From: a virus
Strand: one strand, 5' to 3'
Virus record (IMG/VR): IMGVR_UViG_3300020185_000067
Span: 1 to 50,902 of that record
DNA length: 50,902 nt
In this document: piece by piece, positions 15,608 through 24,589 of the stretch
How positions within the stretch are numbered: position 1 is the stretch's first letter
Layout of the letters: each line of letters opens with the position of its first letter
Position numbers and translations under genes: made by a program
Notes under the pieces: model-generated
Database searches by the model: none
Told to the model about the DNA's origin: nothing
The model's input: the letters and a program-made list of their open reading frames with translations, nothing else

Positions 15608-18019
15608 ATGAAAGAACTTACAAAGACCGAATCCTTTTCTCGCTTTGGGAAAAGCTTTCAAGAGAATATATGCCAACTTATGTTGGAAGATCGTCCATTT
15701 TTCGATCAAATAACAGAAGTGTTAGACATCAACTTCTTCGAGAAGAAATATCTTCAGATCTTCGCTAAAACATTGATAAACTATAGAGAAAAGTACAACA
15801 CTCACCCGAATCCAGAAGTAATGATGACCCTACTACGAACAGAGTTAGGGAATCATGATAAAGCAACAGCACAGCAGGTAAGAGAGTTTTATGCCCGTAT
15901 TCACACATCAGACGGCGTAGAACAAACTCTATTTATAAAAGACAAGTCAATCGACTTTTGCCGAAAGCAATCATTGAAAACAGCCATGTTGAAGTCTGCG
16001 AAGTTGCTTAATTCTTCCTCTTTTGATGAAATTGAGAAGGTTATTAAAGATGCTTTGGTTCTCGGTACGGATAATGACTTTGGTCATGATTTCCACAAGG
16101 ACACATTGTTGCGATTTGAAGAGGCAGCTAGAAATCCAATCACAACAGGTTGGAGAAGAATGGACGAGATCATCAAAGGTGGCTTAGGAAGCTCAGAACT
16201 CGGTGTAGTTATCGCTCCGACTGGGTGCCATGCTATTGGTACTAAGATTATGTTATCAACTGGCGCAATGAAGAATGTTGAAGACGTAGTAGTTGGCGAC
16301 AAACTGATGGGACCTATCGGTTTTCGGACAGTTCTTCGATTATGTCGAGGAAATGAGATGATGTATGAAATCCAACCAACAAAGGGAAAATCCTTTGTTG
16401 TAAATGGTGAGCATATCCTATCTTTAGTACGAACTAATGATGGTACATCAAAATCCGGAACAGTTATCAACCTGACCGTAAACGAGTATAATCAGAAGAG
16501 CAATACATTCAAGCATATTCACAAACTGTACAGAAGTAAAGTGCAGGAGTTTGAAGGTAGTGCCTCAGTGAAGCATCCATATTTCGTGGGAGCCATGCTA
16601 GGTGACGGATCGACTTGTAATTATAACATGAGATTCACATCGGCAGATAGCGAGTTACTAAATGAGGTAACTCGAATCGTTGAGAATGATTTCAAAATGA
16701 GAGTTACTCGATATTCAAAACAGGACTCAGTTGCGGTTGATTTAGCATTGTATACTCAGAAAAGAGGTCAAAGAAATGAAGTTGGAGCTTTCTTCGAGGA
16801 CTTAGGTCTCCGGGGTTCAAAATCGGGAGACAAATTCATACCACAATCATACAAAACAGCTAGCGTTACAGATAGACTTGAGGTTCTTGCAGGATTGTTG
16901 GACACCGACGGAAGCCTGTCTAAAGGTTGCTATGACTATATCTCGAAGTCCCAGACTTTATCAGAGGATGTAGCCTTTATCGCTCGGTCTCTAGGTCTTG
17001 CAGCTTATGTTACTGAATGTGAAAAATCTTGTGGTGACTTTGTTGGAACTTATTATAGAGTTTCCATTAGTGGAGATTGCTGTATTATTCCTTCGAGATT
17101 AGAACGAAAGACGGCTTCGCCTAGAAAGCAAGTTAAGAGTGTGTTGAGAACAGGCTTCAAAGTACAACAACTTGTGGAAGACGACTTTTATGGCTTTACT
17201 TTGGATGGTGACCATTTATATCTAATGGAAGACTTCACAGTCACTCATAATAGTGGTAAGTCAATGGTTTTAGTGCATCTAGCCACACAGGCCCTGTTAC
17301 AAGGCAAGACAGTAGTATATTATACTCTAGAATTGAAAGATACGGTAGTTGGGCAACGATTTGATTGTTGTATTTCGGAAGTGGCTTTGCACGAGCATCG
17401 TCAGAGCAAAGAAGAAATCTTAAGAAAAATTGAAGATATTGATGGAACCCTCATAATTAAAGAGTACCCAACGAAGTCTGCATCTGTCTCAACGATAAAA
17501 AATCACATTGAGAAATTAAGAAAGAGAGGCATTGAGCCGGATATTGTATTAGTTGATTATGCGGATCTTTTGAGACCGCCAAGGGTAACAGGTGAAAAAA
17601 GACATGAATTGGAAGAAACTTACGAAAGCCTTCGAGGACTTGCTCAAACCTATGAAATCCCCGTGTGGACTGCCTCTCAAACCAATCGAGGCGGTCTTAA
17701 CGCTGAAGTCATCACGATGGAAGCGATCTCGGAATCCTTCAGCAAATGCTTCGTAGCGGACTTCATCTTCTCATTATCGAGAACAGTCCAAGATAAGCAG
17801 TCAAATAAGGGACGAATGTTCATTGCAAAGAACAGGAATGGTCCGGACGGCTTAGTATTCGATGCTTTTGTTGACTGGTCTGTCGTTAAGGTATCAATTC
17901 TTGATAGAAACGAGGGAGCTGAGGGTATGCAGAGCACAGGCGATGCTTTAACTACATTGAAAGCAAAATATGCAAAAGAACGCGAAAATAAAAAGTTATT
18001 ATCTACGATAAAGTCGTAG
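15608..18019 (+). CDS. 41: replicative DNA helicase (DnaB/gp41-like) interrupted by an intein
   Basis: 803 aa precursor, about 461 aa after splicing. The N-extein has the DnaB-type helical domain and GGLGSSELGVVIAPTG; the C-extein resumes with SGKSMVLVHLATQ, together rebuilding the Walker A APTG-SGKS. The C-extein also has VYYTLE, PDIVLVDYADLLRP (Walker B) and TASQTNRGG. Hexameric 5'-3' helicase that unwinds the fork, working with SSB and polymerase. The intein (residues 207-548) sits exactly inside the P-loop, so the protein is inactive until splicing. Starts after AGGAG at normal spacing. Confidence 0.9.
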   Translation: MKELTKTESFSRFGKSFQENICQLMLEDRPFFDQITEVLDINFFEKKYLQIFAKTLINYREKYNTHPNPEVMMTLLRTELGNHDKATAQQVREFYARIHTSDGVEQTLFIKDKSIDFCRKQSLKTAMLKSAKLLNSSSFDEIEKVIKDALVLGTDNDFGHDFHKDTLLRFEEAARNPITTGWRRMDEIIKGGLGSSELGVVIAPTGCHAIGTKIMLSTGAMKNVEDVVVGDKLMGPIGFRTVLRLCRGNEMMYEIQPTKGKSFVVNGEHILSLVRTNDGTSKSGTVINLTVNEYNQKSNTFKHIHKLYRSKVQEFEGSASVKHPYFVGAMLGDGSTCNYNMRFTSADSELLNEVTRIVENDFKMRVTRYSKQDSVAVDLALYTQKRGQRNEVGAFFEDLGLRGSKSGDKFIPQSYKTASVTDRLEVLAGLLDTDGSLSKGCYDYISKSQTLSEDVAFIARSLGLAAYVTECEKSCGDFVGTYYRVSISGDCCIIPSRLERKTASPRKQVKSVLRTGFKVQQLVEDDFYGFTLDGDHLYLMEDFTVTHNSGKSMVLVHLATQALLQGKTVVYYTLELKDTVVGQRFDCCISEVALHEHRQSKEEILRKIEDIDGTLIIKEYPTKSASVSTIKNHIEKLRKRGIEPDIVLVDYADLLRPPRVTGEKRHELEETYESLRGLAQTYEIPVWTASQTNRGGLNAEVITMEAISESFSKCFVADFIFSLSRTVQDKQSNKGRMFIAKNRNGPDGLVFDAFVDWSVVKVSILDRNEGAEGMQSTGDALTTLKAKYAKERENKKLLSTIKS
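16226..17251 (+). mobile_element. in-frame intein with LAGLIDADG homing endonuclease, inserted in the helicase P-loop
   Basis: 342 residues. It begins with Cys (PTG/CHAIGTKIML), has block A (NVEDVVVGDKL) and block B (VVNGEHILSL), and ends HLYLMEDFTVTHN/S, with the His-Asn pair and Ser as first C-extein residue. The centre has two LAGLIDADG motifs, VGAMLGDGST and LAGLLDTDGSL, so a homing endonuclease is present and both acidic residues are kept. Splicing and homing both look intact. Confidence 0.92.
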
Positions 18020-18036
18020 ATTTCAAGGAGAAACAA

Positions 18037-19896
18037 ATGAATTTAGAGAATACAATACTGTCGGATGTCACAGTTCATATGAAGTATGCAAAATACCTAG
18101 AAGCTTCTAAGCGTAGGGAGAACTGGGAAGATATTACAACTCGAAATATGGCTATGCATATTGAGAAGTTCCCTCATTTGGAGGATGAAATCAGATCAGC
18201 ATATGTATATGTATTTAATAAGAAAGTACTACCTTCAATGCGATCACTGCAGTTTGGAGGCAAACCTATCAAAGTAGCTCCAAACCGTATCTTTAATTGT
18301 GCGTTTGCTCCAATCGATGACGCCCGAGTTTTCGGAGAGATCATGTTCTTACTTCTTGGTGGAACAGGGGTTGGATTTTCAGTACAGAAGCATCATGTAG
18401 AGAAACTACCAGAGATTCGTCGACCAAACACAAATCGTAATCGTCGATTCCTAATTGGAGATTCAATTGAGGGTTGGTCAGATGCTGTTAGAGCACTAAT
18501 TAACTCTTACTTCAAGGGAACATCAAAACTACGATTCGACTTCTCGGATATTAGAGCAAAAGGTATGCGCTTGGTTACATCCGGTGGGAAAGCTCCAGGG
18601 CCACAGCCTTTGAAAGAGTGTTTGGTGAAAGTGGAAGGGATTTTAGATGGAAAACAAAACGGAGACAAACTCTCTACTATTGAGGTTCATGATATCATCT
18701 GTTATATTGCAGATGCCGTTCTAGCCGGAGGAATCCGACGGGCTGCACTCATTTCGTTGTTCTCAGCGAATGATGAAGAAATGCTTGGGTCGAAAGCAGG
18801 ATCATGGTGGGAGCTTAACCCACAACGAGGAAGAGCGAACAATTCAGCAGTTCTATTACGACATAAGATTACCGAAGAGTCTTTCAAGTTTGTTTGGAAG
18901 CGAATCGAAGAGTCAAAGTCTGGAGAACCGGGTTTCGTACTTTCAAATGATAGAGATTGGGGGGTTAACCCATGTGTTGAGATCGGCCTACGACCTAATC
19001 AATTCTGCAACTTGGTTGAGATTAATGTATCCGACGTTACAACTCAAGAAGAGCTGAATGCAAGATCACGCGCTGCAAGCTTCATAGCGACCCTTCAGGC
19101 GTCTTATACTGATTTTCATTACCTACGCCCTATCTGGAAGCGAACAACGGAAAAAGAGGCCCTTATTGGCGTTTCTATGACTGGTATTGCATCTGGTGGC
19201 GTACTAAAGCTTAGTATGACCGAGAGTTCTTTGGAAGTAAATAAAGAGAATCGAAGAGTTGCAATGCAAATTGGTATCAACAAGGCAGCCCGAACAACAT
19301 GTGTTAAGCCCGCAGGGTCAACAAGTTTAACTCTTGGAACTTCAAGCGGAATTCATGCTTGGCATGCTGAATATTACATTCGTAGATTGAGAGTTGGAAA
19401 GAACGAATCGATTTATGGATATCTTTTGGATAATATTCCGGGATTGCTAGAGGATGATAAGTTTAGACCACATGATACAGCGATTATCTCTATACCGCAG
19501 AGTGCACCAGATGGAGCAATCTTGCGTAGCGAGACAGCAATTGACCTTCTAGAGAGAGTAAAGAAAGTATCTATAGAATGGGTCAAAGGTGGACACCAGA
19601 CAGGCTCAAACGGACACAACGTCTCAGCTACGATCAGCATTAAGAGTGATGAATGGGCTGAAGTCGGACAGTGGATGTGGGAAAATAGAGAATACTATAA
19701 CGGCTTATCTGTTTTACCCTATAATGATCACAGTTATGTGCAAGCTCCATTTGAAGAGTGCTCGAAAGAGAAGTACGAAGAAATGCTCAAGCTAGTTAAG
19801 GGAATAAATCTAGATAAAGTAATTGAAGTTGATGATCAAACCGATTTAGCTGGAGAAATTGCCTGCGGTGGTGGTGGATCATGCGAGATTATCTAG
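18037..19896 (+). CDS. nrdJ: class II (adenosylcobalamin-dependent) ribonucleotide reductase
   Basis: 619 aa, shorter than the about 740-aa monomeric class II enzyme of Lactobacillus. FNCAFAP supplies the N-terminal reductant Cys, NPCVEI the radical Cys and Glu, FCNLVEI the partner Cys, and the tail ACGGGGSC the redox-shuttle pair. KPAGSTSLTLGTSSGIH and the GGIRRAAL region also match. It makes deoxynucleotides without oxygen or an NrdB partner, but needs host B12. It follows the helicase gene by 17 nt with AAGGAG. No intein is present, although this gene family often has one in phages. Confidence 0.9.
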   Translation: MNLENTILSDVTVHMKYAKYLEASKRRENWEDITTRNMAMHIEKFPHLEDEIRSAYVYVFNKKVLPSMRSLQFGGKPIKVAPNRIFNCAFAPIDDARVFGEIMFLLLGGTGVGFSVQKHHVEKLPEIRRPNTNRNRRFLIGDSIEGWSDAVRALINSYFKGTSKLRFDFSDIRAKGMRLVTSGGKAPGPQPLKECLVKVEGILDGKQNGDKLSTIEVHDIICYIADAVLAGGIRRAALISLFSANDEEMLGSKAGSWWELNPQRGRANNSAVLLRHKITEESFKFVWKRIEESKSGEPGFVLSNDRDWGVNPCVEIGLRPNQFCNLVEINVSDVTTQEELNARSRAASFIATLQASYTDFHYLRPIWKRTTEKEALIGVSMTGIASGGVLKLSMTESSLEVNKENRRVAMQIGINKAARTTCVKPAGSTSLTLGTSSGIHAWHAEYYIRRLRVGKNESIYGYLLDNIPGLLEDDKFRPHDTAIISIPQSAPDGAILRSETAIDLLERVKKVSIEWVKGGHQTGSNGHNVSATISIKSDEWAEVGQWMWENREYYNGLSVLPYNDHSYVQAPFEECSKEKYEEMLKLVKGINLDKVIEVDDQTDLAGEIACGGGGSCEII

Positions 19897-19927
19897 TAAA
19901 AAAGTACTAAAAAGTGATCTATTTCAC

Positions 19928-19956
19928 TTGACAACATTGTGTAGTTGTGTTATATT
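19928..19956 (+). promoter_or_regulatory. sigma70-type promoter for the GroES-like gene
   Basis: TTGACA, 17 bp ending TGTGT, TATATT. It rules out any start codon upstream of 19960 for the next gene. Confidence 0.75.
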
Positions 19957-19991
19957 ATTTAGTAACACAACTATTCTATTTTGGAGGAAAA

Positions 19992-20267
19992 ATGAGCTTT
20001 AAACCATTTAACAGATTTGTTAGGGTACTTCCCTTAGAAGATGATGTCGGAGAATATGAGTCTCCAATCATACTGATGCCGGAAGACTTTAAAAGACCAG
20101 TCGAGCCACATATGGTCTGTGAAGTAATTAGTAAGGCAGATGATGTCGTATTAAAAATAGAAGTCGGAGAGGCAGTAGTTATTGAGAGACGTATGCTTCT
20201 AGAAGTGAAAACCGGCGATGAGGTAGTATTCCTTATCTTAGAAAATTACATTTATGGGAGAATATAA
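19992..20267 (+). CDS. GroES-like co-chaperonin
   Basis: 91 aa, start chosen at the ATG after TTGGAGG and downstream of the promoter. FKPFNRFVRVLPLEDD, then a mobile-loop-like region (EYESPIILMPEDFKRP), VCEVISKA, VKTGDEVVFLILENYIYGRI follow the GroES strand order 'kPl.drVlVkpl...s.giilp......G.Vv.vg....vk.GD.V....y'. It is probably a cap for a chaperonin, functionally like T4 gp31. A GroEL gene lies 22.5 kb away in the same window, so the pair may work together. Sequence is divergent, hence moderate confidence. Confidence 0.6.
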   Translation: MSFKPFNRFVRVLPLEDDVGEYESPIILMPEDFKRPVEPHMVCEVISKADDVVLKIEVGEAVVIERRMLLEVKTGDEVVFLILENYIYGRI

Positions 20268-20269
20268 AA

Positions 20270-21220
20270 ATGAAAATAACAAGAGACATGCTTAAGGGAT
20301 TGATATCTGAGGTTTTAAGTGATAATAAAATTATAAAAGAAGCAACACAGAACGTGAAATACGATAGGATAATGAAACTTCTATCTGGCGATGTTGGAGC
20401 CGTAGACCAAGTGGTTATCGTAACCCCAGAAAACCCTCACGCGATCCCACTAACCCCACAGCAAAATAAGAATAGAATAAAGGAATTTGAAAAGGAATTG
20501 GCCCACGCAGGATATGGGTTCAGAACAGTATCAGGTATGTACGAAGGTCCAGAAGACTCCTACGTAATACCACACATGACCTTGGCTGATGCTAAAAAGT
20601 ACTCTTATAAGTATGGGCAACAGACATTCATTCACTCACGTCGCCAAAAAGCCCCGGAGACCGAGGGGCAATTCTTTCATGGTATGTACGAGATTGACTT
20701 CTCAAAAGCCACAGAAAATCCAGCATATGATAAGGCTACATATGGACCTGGAATCTATAATACCGTATCATCTGTTGGAATTAAGGATATAACACCATCT
20801 TCTACAATTAGCGGTCATGATAAGATGGCTAGCGCAACAGACTATTACTCCCATGTCCCAGACGAGAAATGGGCAGAGAAGGAAAAGGGTGTAGGTAAAG
20901 ATCGGAAAGTAAGGCCTGCAGGAGAGAAGCTAGGTAAGAGGTTCTCAATTGATTTCTTCAACGACCAAGAGACTCCATTCAAAGGAAATCAGGACATTAA
21001 GTTGAAGGATCCTAAGTATCTTCGAGAATCCAGATATATTATAATTTCTTCCGACGATGCATCAAATACTGCGGGATCGAAGAAATTGGTTGATGAAATT
21101 TCTATTCTATCCAAGAAGGTCAATGAGTCTACAACTCTTGGGTCCCATGTCCGCTACTCTCGCCTCAAGCTAGTGGCGAAAAAGAGAGAATTGCTTAAAT
21201 TAATGGAAGGGAGTAGGTAG
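20270..21220 (+). CDS. DUF3293-like protein, 316 aa
   Basis: Begins MKITRDMLKGLISEVL, a leader-like helix common in environmental phage proteins. Residues of about 45-125 (VVIVTPENPHAI, NKNRIKEFEKELAHAGYGF, SGMYEGPEDSYVIPH, DAKKYSYKYGQQTFIHS) follow the DUF3293 pattern of an NP motif, an N-rich helix, an E-S/D step and a GQ.af strand. The rest is charged and unassigned. Two nt after the GroES-like gene, and its stop overlaps the GTG of thyX. Function unknown. Confidence 0.5.
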   Translation: MKITRDMLKGLISEVLSDNKIIKEATQNVKYDRIMKLLSGDVGAVDQVVIVTPENPHAIPLTPQQNKNRIKEFEKELAHAGYGFRTVSGMYEGPEDSYVIPHMTLADAKKYSYKYGQQTFIHSRRQKAPETEGQFFHGMYEIDFSKATENPAYDKATYGPGIYNTVSSVGIKDITPSSTISGHDKMASATDYYSHVPDEKWAEKEKGVGKDRKVRPAGEKLGKRFSIDFFNDQETPFKGNQDIKLKDPKYLRESRYIIISSDDASNTAGSKKLVDEISILSKKVNESTTLGSHVRYSRLKLVAKKRELLKLMEGSR

Positions 21221-21933
21221 TGAAAAAGTTGGAAAATATTACAATTGATTTATACGGAGATGGAATTGGCCAAGTTAGCTTGGTCAGCCATGTTGGAACA
21301 GATAAAACTATTGTTAATGCAGCTCGTGTATCATTCGGAAACGATGATGATGGTGATCTAACAAATAGAGATAAGAAGCTGATCAAATACCTGATCAACC
21401 ACAAGCACACCTCTACTATGGAGCATAACTCAGTTACATTCATCTTTGAAGTACCAATGTATGTCGCTAGACAGCATATGAGACATCGGACATGGGCATA
21501 TAATGAGATCTCACGTAGATACACAGAGGTTGATATGAAGTTTTATTCACCTCTAGAGTTTCGAACACAGCATAAGAGTAACAGACAGGCTTCAAATGCT
21601 GAAGTTCTCATTAACCCCATCATTGATAATGATCTACCTGACTTTAAGGCAAGCGACTTGGTTCGAAACCATCATGTGGACTCGTTGAGGCTGTTTAATA
21701 GATTAACATCAGAAGGTGTATGTAGAGAACAAGCCAGAGGCGTATTACCACAGAATCTCTATACAAGATACTATGGAACCGTAAATCTCTCAAATCTTCT
21801 AAAGTTTATCGATCTTAGAATGCATGAGGGTGCTCAATGGGAAATCCAAGAAGTGGCTAAAGCTTGTTTGAGAATTGCTACAGAGCTGTGGCCAGTCACA
21901 GTAGCAGCATATAAAGAAGTTAGGGGTAAATAA
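21220..21933 (+). CDS. thyX: flavin-dependent thymidylate synthase ThyX
   Basis: 237 aa. RHRTWAYNEISRRY is the ThyX signature (RHR-x3-N-E-x-S-R-Y), preceded by MEHNSVTFIFEVP and followed by FYSPLEFR; CREQARGVLPQNLYTR supplies the second active-site region with the dUMP-binding arginines. It methylates dUMP to dTMP using FAD and methylene-THF. GTG start overlapping the previous stop. With RNR and dUTPase it forms a dNTP-supply set. Confidence 0.93.
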   Translation: MKKLENITIDLYGDGIGQVSLVSHVGTDKTIVNAARVSFGNDDDGDLTNRDKKLIKYLINHKHTSTMEHNSVTFIFEVPMYVARQHMRHRTWAYNEISRRYTEVDMKFYSPLEFRTQHKSNRQASNAEVLINPIIDNDLPDFKASDLVRNHHVDSLRLFNRLTSEGVCREQARGVLPQNLYTRYYGTVNLSNLLKFIDLRMHEGAQWEIQEVAKACLRIATELWPVTVAAYKEVRGK

Positions 21934-22148
21934 TGTTTGATTTGGGAGATTTGGTAAAGTTTAACACTACATCAACTATTTATGAAGAAATTGTTGCAAA
22001 AAACAATATTGGGATAATAACAGAAAAGAAGTTATTAGCGGGGTATAGCTCGAATGAGTTTATAGAATATAAATTCTGGGGATATGATGTATTGGTTAAT
22101 GGTAGTGTTAAACTTAATGTGCCGGAAGAATGTTTAAGGGAGTATTAA
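21933..22148 (+). CDS. small beta-barrel-like protein, 71 aa
   Basis: Pattern LGDLVKF, NNIGIITEK, YKFWGYDVLVNG, ECLREY matches the recurrent small 'GD.V...G.i....y.V.......' proteins of this window, likely an SH3- or KOW-like fold. It overlaps the thyX stop (TAATG). Function unknown. Confidence 0.6.
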   Translation: MFDLGDLVKFNTTSTIYEEIVAKNNIGIITEKKLLAGYSSNEFIEYKFWGYDVLVNGSVKLNVPEECLREY

Positions 22149-22151
22149 AAA

Positions 22152-22919
22152 ATGAACAAAGATGGAAAAAAGAAGTATGATAGTTGGATGGTGTCGCTGA
22201 AAGAAGCGAGAGATCCCATGAAGCCTACAAAAAGAGCAAATCTAGAAGGTCTCTATAGGGCACTTGGTATTCCAAATGGAGCAGTTGATATATTTATGGA
22301 TCATTTTGTTGCACGCTCGGGCGAATACGATGTGAGAAAATGGGCCAAGTCATACCTATCATCAGTAAATGTTCCCGAAGCGATACAAGCAGCGGCTGTG
22401 GAATATGATTGGATGAGCAAGTCTGGTGAACAAAAGGCTATTAGAGGCTTACTTGTTGGTTGGACATATTGGTGGAAACTTATCCTAGGAAACAATCATG
22501 TTGAAGAACTAGTTAAATTCACAGTTAGTCTGTGGGAAAAAGAGATGTCCGAAGAGATTGAAAGTGGAAGAAAGGAGGGCATCAAAGAACTTAGATACCT
22601 CACTGATAATCTAGAGAGCTTCTTTAATGATTCTGTAGCGACAAGAGCCACAACTGGGACTGGACAATATAAAGACGTAGAACCAGGACTTCTAGGAAGA
22701 CTTGCAGATTGGCATATTGGCTTGAAAGAAGGAGTATTCGATCAATTTCTAGGTGCTATGCGAGAATCTGTTGATAGACTAGGATCCGAATATTCTGATC
22801 AATTGGCCAATACACCGGCGATCAGTCCTGATCCCATTAGGCAAGATACTGGTCCTTCTAGAGAACATCCTTTAGCCAAATTCGCTAGAGACAATTGGAA
22901 TCAAGATGGTGAATCTTGA
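22152..22919 (+). CDS. hypothetical helical protein, 255 aa
   Basis: No family recognised. Predominantly helical, with Trp-rich segments (WTYWWKLILGNN, VSLWEKEM), no signal peptide and a disordered C-terminal tail rich in Asp, Pro and Ser. Starts 4 nt after the previous gene and overlaps the next by 4 nt, so it belongs to the thyX-led operon. Confidence 0.6.
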   Translation: MNKDGKKKYDSWMVSLKEARDPMKPTKRANLEGLYRALGIPNGAVDIFMDHFVARSGEYDVRKWAKSYLSSVNVPEAIQAAAVEYDWMSKSGEQKAIRGLLVGWTYWWKLILGNNHVEELVKFTVSLWEKEMSEEIESGRKEGIKELRYLTDNLESFFNDSVATRATTGTGQYKDVEPGLLGRLADWHIGLKEGVFDQFLGAMRESVDRLGSEYSDQLANTPAISPDPIRQDTGPSREHPLAKFARDNWNQDGES

Positions 22920-23671
22920 TTGTAGGAAGAACACTAACTAGCTTACTTTATGCTTGGAGGCTCCAGAGGGACTGTATCTTGACGGAGCCTTTTTCATTTC
23001 ACCACTTTTCTTCTGAATTCGATGGCGTAGATCTATCTGAGTTTGGCGTTGATTCTCCGCAACAACTAGCAAATAATCTGATATTCCTTATGGCTCTATC
23101 CGGAAATCTAAAACATCAAGGAAACATTTCTGCTGTTAGACCGAATATTAGTATGATAATAACAAAGGGAAACAGCAAGATAACATACCCTGATGAGTTT
23201 GAGGTGTTCGACGGAGATGAAACAGGAAAGTTTGAGGTGTTCGACGAATTCTATTGGAAGAGAGGCGAATCACACCAAAAGGCAAGGTTGCTATCCGGTG
23301 ATGATTTCTGCAGTAGAGTGTTGTTTTACAGCTCCAAGAGAACAAAGGTAAAGAAGATCACAAAAGACTTCACTGTGGTATCGACAATGAATCGAATGAA
23401 TTTGTCGAGTGCAAACTTTTCTCCCGGAATCGTTGGGATTAAGACTAGAAGGATGTTTAACAAGGCAGGTCTTAGAGGAAATTTCAACAGAAGGACGGAA
23501 ACAAAAGAGTACTTCAAGAAGATTAAGTTTGATTTTGCCTCAAGAATAGCGATTCCTATAGTAAAGCAGAAAATGTCCTTCAGAGAAGTAATAAATTTAG
23601 ACCAAAAGGAAGGTAAGGCATGGAAAATGCACAAGAAACTCACGTCGAAACGGGAAATCTGGTTGGGATAA
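22916..23671 (+). CDS. hypothetical protein, 251 aa, probable TTG start
   Basis: The TTG overlaps the previous TGA (TTGA), and no ATG lies near enough to keep the N-terminal 50 residues, so TTG is preferred. The product is basic in its C-terminal half (RRMFNKAGLRGNFNRR, KEYFKKIKFDF) and contains a short internal duplication, EFEVFDGDE / KFEVFDEFY. No catalytic motif recognised. It shares 52 nt with the next gene, an unusually long overlap. Confidence 0.5.
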   Translation: MIVGRTLTSLLYAWRLQRDCILTEPFSFHHFSSEFDGVDLSEFGVDSPQQLANNLIFLMALSGNLKHQGNISAVRPNISMIITKGNSKITYPDEFEVFDGDETGKFEVFDEFYWKRGESHQKARLLSGDDFCSRVLFYSSKRTKVKKITKDFTVVSTMNRMNLSSANFSPGIVGIKTRRMFNKAGLRGNFNRRTETKEYFKKIKFDFASRIAIPIVKQKMSFREVINLDQKEGKAWKMHKKLTSKREIWLG

Positions 23672-24519
23672 TACCAGTATCTGGTAGAAACGACCATGAT
23701 TTCCAAATGCCTTGGCCCGATTGTCTCACCCCAATAGCGCCAGACTACACGCTAATAGAGTCATCTGTTGTCGAGTGCGCATATGCAGGGTGCAAAGCGA
23801 TATACATCGTCATCAACGACGATACAGCCCCTATTGTGAGGAAGAGAATAGGTGACTTCTGTGGAGATCCTGTATGGAGCGATCGCACTTGCGACCCAAT
23901 ACCACATGAGTCAAAAAGAAGGATTCCAATCTTCTATATTCCCTTGCATGCAAAGGATCGAGGAAGGAGAGATTCTTTATCATGGTCGGTCATTCACGGC
24001 GCCTTAACGGCCTTTAAGCTGTCCAGTGGTATCTCTAGATGGTTTTCTCCTAGCAAATACTATGTATCGTTTCCCCATAACTACTTCGATCCAAGCCAAA
24101 TTAGATCTAGTAGGAGGCTAATATCTGGTCCAAAGAACTTCTATCTTAGCTATAATGGTGAGACAGTCAAAGACGGACATTTCCTATCCTTTACGTTTAC
24201 AAAAGACGAGTGGATTAAGTTCAGAAGAATAGTGAGGACCGGAACAGGTATAAGACCTCCGGGGTCAAAATTCGGAGACACAGCTAAATTGCCGCCAAAA
24301 GAGAGATATTCTGCAAGATGGTTTGATGTAGATAAGGTATTTGCTCCTTTAGAACTAGGTGAGATGAATGAGCTTGAGATAGAGGGTTTCTATAATATCC
24401 GTTCTTGGAAAGAGTATATTAATATGCTAGCAGGAACAATGGATAATACTCCGATATGCCCAAAGGAGTCGGTATTATACGCATATGGCCACAACAAGGT
24501 AGCCATTGATACTGAGTAG
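23620..24519 (+). CDS. nucleotidyltransferase-fold (GT-A-like) protein
   Basis: 299 aa. The start GIIPVSGRNDHD, then CLTPIAPDYTLIESSVVECA, then GCKAIYIVINDDTAPIVRKR, mirrors sugar-nucleotidyltransferases ('iIpAaG.g.R..P..l.pi....li...ve.a...G...I.iv....'). SFPHNYFDP might be the metal-binding strand. Substrate unknown; possibly nucleotide-sugar synthesis for DNA or surface glycosylation, but no glycosyltransferase is recognised nearby. Ends the operon before a new promoter. Confidence 0.45.
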   Translation: MENAQETHVETGNLVGIIPVSGRNDHDFQMPWPDCLTPIAPDYTLIESSVVECAYAGCKAIYIVINDDTAPIVRKRIGDFCGDPVWSDRTCDPIPHESKRRIPIFYIPLHAKDRGRRDSLSWSVIHGALTAFKLSSGISRWFSPSKYYVSFPHNYFDPSQIRSSRRLISGPKNFYLSYNGETVKDGHFLSFTFTKDEWIKFRRIVRTGTGIRPPGSKFGDTAKLPPKERYSARWFDVDKVFAPLELGEMNELEIEGFYNIRSWKEYINMLAGTMDNTPICPKESVLYAYGHNKVAIDTE

Positions 24520-24535
24520 AAATGATAGTTTTGAC

Positions 24536-24564
24536 TTGACAGTCTCTCTTTAACCTGTTATAGT
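24536..24564 (+). promoter_or_regulatory. sigma70-type promoter for the 24.6-27.6 kb operon
   Basis: TTGACA, 17 bp, TATAGT, followed by GGAGG and ATG. Confidence 0.7.
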
Positions 24565-24589
24565 ATTAACATAGACATTGGAGGTCATA

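Noticed and set aside
18037-19896. Intein in the ribonucleotide reductase
   Set aside because: The sequence reads continuously through all cysteine motifs without intein blocks.
19947-19991. Upstream start for the GroES-like gene
   Set aside because: It lies inside the -10 region of the promoter and would give a leader that does not fit GroES.
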